DNA of 6,560 bases. Source: a candidate division LCP-89 bacterium. Lineage in GTDB: Bacteria > Electryoneota > B3-LCP. A model generated the notes under the pieces. It was not told the DNA's origin and ran no database searches. It saw only the letters and a list, made by a program, of their open reading frames with translations. Within the stretch, counting starts at the first letter, position 1. Each line of letters opens with the position of its first letter. Location: the NCBI GenBank assembly GCA_025774735.1, contig JALGZU010000164.1:1-6560 (forward strand). Reading direction: 5' to 3'. Positions 6,030 through 6,560 of the stretch are shown piece after piece. A program made the translations under genes and the position numbers.

Positions 6030-6560
6030 AACTCTACCGTATATCCGGCAGCACAGCGATGCTCAACCCAGCATCGGCATCATTCTGGGGACCGGGCTGG
6101 GTGGCCTGGCGAAGGAGATTCAGGTTGACAAGGAATTAGATTATAGTAACATCCCCCACTTTCCCACGTCTACCGTGGAATTTCACGCGGGCAAGCTGAT
6201 TTTCGGAACACTCGGCGGCAAATCGGTGGTGGCAATGCAAGGGCGCTTTCATTTCTACGAAGGCTACTCCATGAAGCAGATCACCTACCCGGTACGCGTT
6301 ATGAAGGAACTGGGAATCCACACCATGCTGATTTCCAACGCATGCGGCGGGATGAATCCGGGCTATAAGGCTGGTGACCTCATGATCATGGAAGATCACA
6401 TCAATCTCCTCGGCGACAATCCGCTGGTCGGCGGAAACGACGAAGACATGGGGCCGCGTTTCCCCGACATGTCTGAGCCCTATTCGCACGAACTGATCGC
6501 CCTGGCCGAGCAGATCGCACTGGATGAAGGGATCAAGGTTCAGCGCGGTGTCTATGTTGC
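6001..6560 (+). CDS. Purine nucleoside phosphorylase, trimeric (PNP-I) type, 3' truncated by window
   Basis: The frame opens at ATG 6001 and runs off the right edge after 186 complete codons; family members are usually about 270-290 residues, so roughly the N-terminal two thirds is visible. The enzyme cleaves purine nucleosides with phosphate to free base and ribose 1-phosphate in cytosolic purine salvage. Visible motifs in order are the phosphate-binding GTGLG (30-34), GRFHFYEGY (81-89) with Arg82 and His84 corresponding to human PNP Arg84 and His86, SNACGGMNP (112-120) corresponding to the human NAAGG purine-site loop, and DHINLLGDNPL (132-142) followed by GPRFPDMSEPYS (151-162). These mark the human-like trimeric class rather than hexameric DeoD. 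The base-recognition Glu and Asn (human Glu201 and Asn243) lie beyond the window, so preference for guanosine/inosine versus adenosine or methylthioadenosine cannot be judged. It overlaps divIVA by 29 bases. Confidence 0.93.
   Translation, partial: MKNIRQQLAETLPYIRQHSDAQPSIGIILGTGLGGLAKEIQVDKELDYSNIPHFPTSTVEFHAGKLIFGTLGGKSVVAMQGRFHFYEGYSMKQITYPVRVMKELGIHTMLISNACGGMNPGYKAGDLMIMEDHINLLGDNPLVGGNDEDMGPRFPDMSEPYSHELIALAEQIALDEGIKVQRGVYV

Overview
All five genes recognised in this window lie on the + strand. The sequence looks like a bacterial chromosome of moderately high GC, dense in genes. The most informative taxonomic clue is the large secreted protein. It combines a gingipain-type (C25) peptidase with a C-terminal YPNPFNP-type sorting domain, a combination typical of the Fibrobacteres-Chlorobi-Bacteroidetes (FCB) superphylum and its uncultivated relatives (Zixibacteria, Marinimicrobia, KSB1 and similar lineages). 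That placement is inferred from gene content; no rRNA or marker gene is present to confirm it.

Layout. Positions 1-316 hold the C-terminal part of an AMMECR1-domain protein (AmmeMemoRadiSam system protein A-like) whose 5' end lies outside the window. An 83-base gap with a strong hairpin but no clear promoter follows. Positions 400-4296 encode a 1298-residue exported multidomain C25 cysteine peptidase: signal peptide, propeptide, catalytic domain with an intact His/Cys pair, Ig-like and CARDB-like modules, a jelly-roll/MAM-like region, FN3, and a sorting domain. The 194-base gap at 4297-4490 contains a terminator-like hairpin, then an AT-rich stretch with a good sigma70-like promoter.

From 4491 to the window end runs a tight gene cluster: yggS (PLP homeostasis), yggT (small membrane protein), a DivIVA-domain coiled-coil protein, and a trimeric-type purine nucleoside phosphorylase truncated by the window edge. 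Gaps are 14 and 22 bases, followed by a 29-base overlap. This is most simply one operon. The yggS-yggT-divIVA order echoes the ylmE-(sepF)-ylmG-(ylmH)-divIVA segment downstream of the division cluster in Gram-positive bacteria, but sepF and ylmH are absent and a purine salvage gene has been joined on.

No mobile element, CRISPR array, tRNA or rRNA was seen. I found no clearly novel system. The most noteworthy items are the compact ylm-like cluster with DivIVA in a probable diderm, and the large C25 peptidase carrying a T9SS-like tail.
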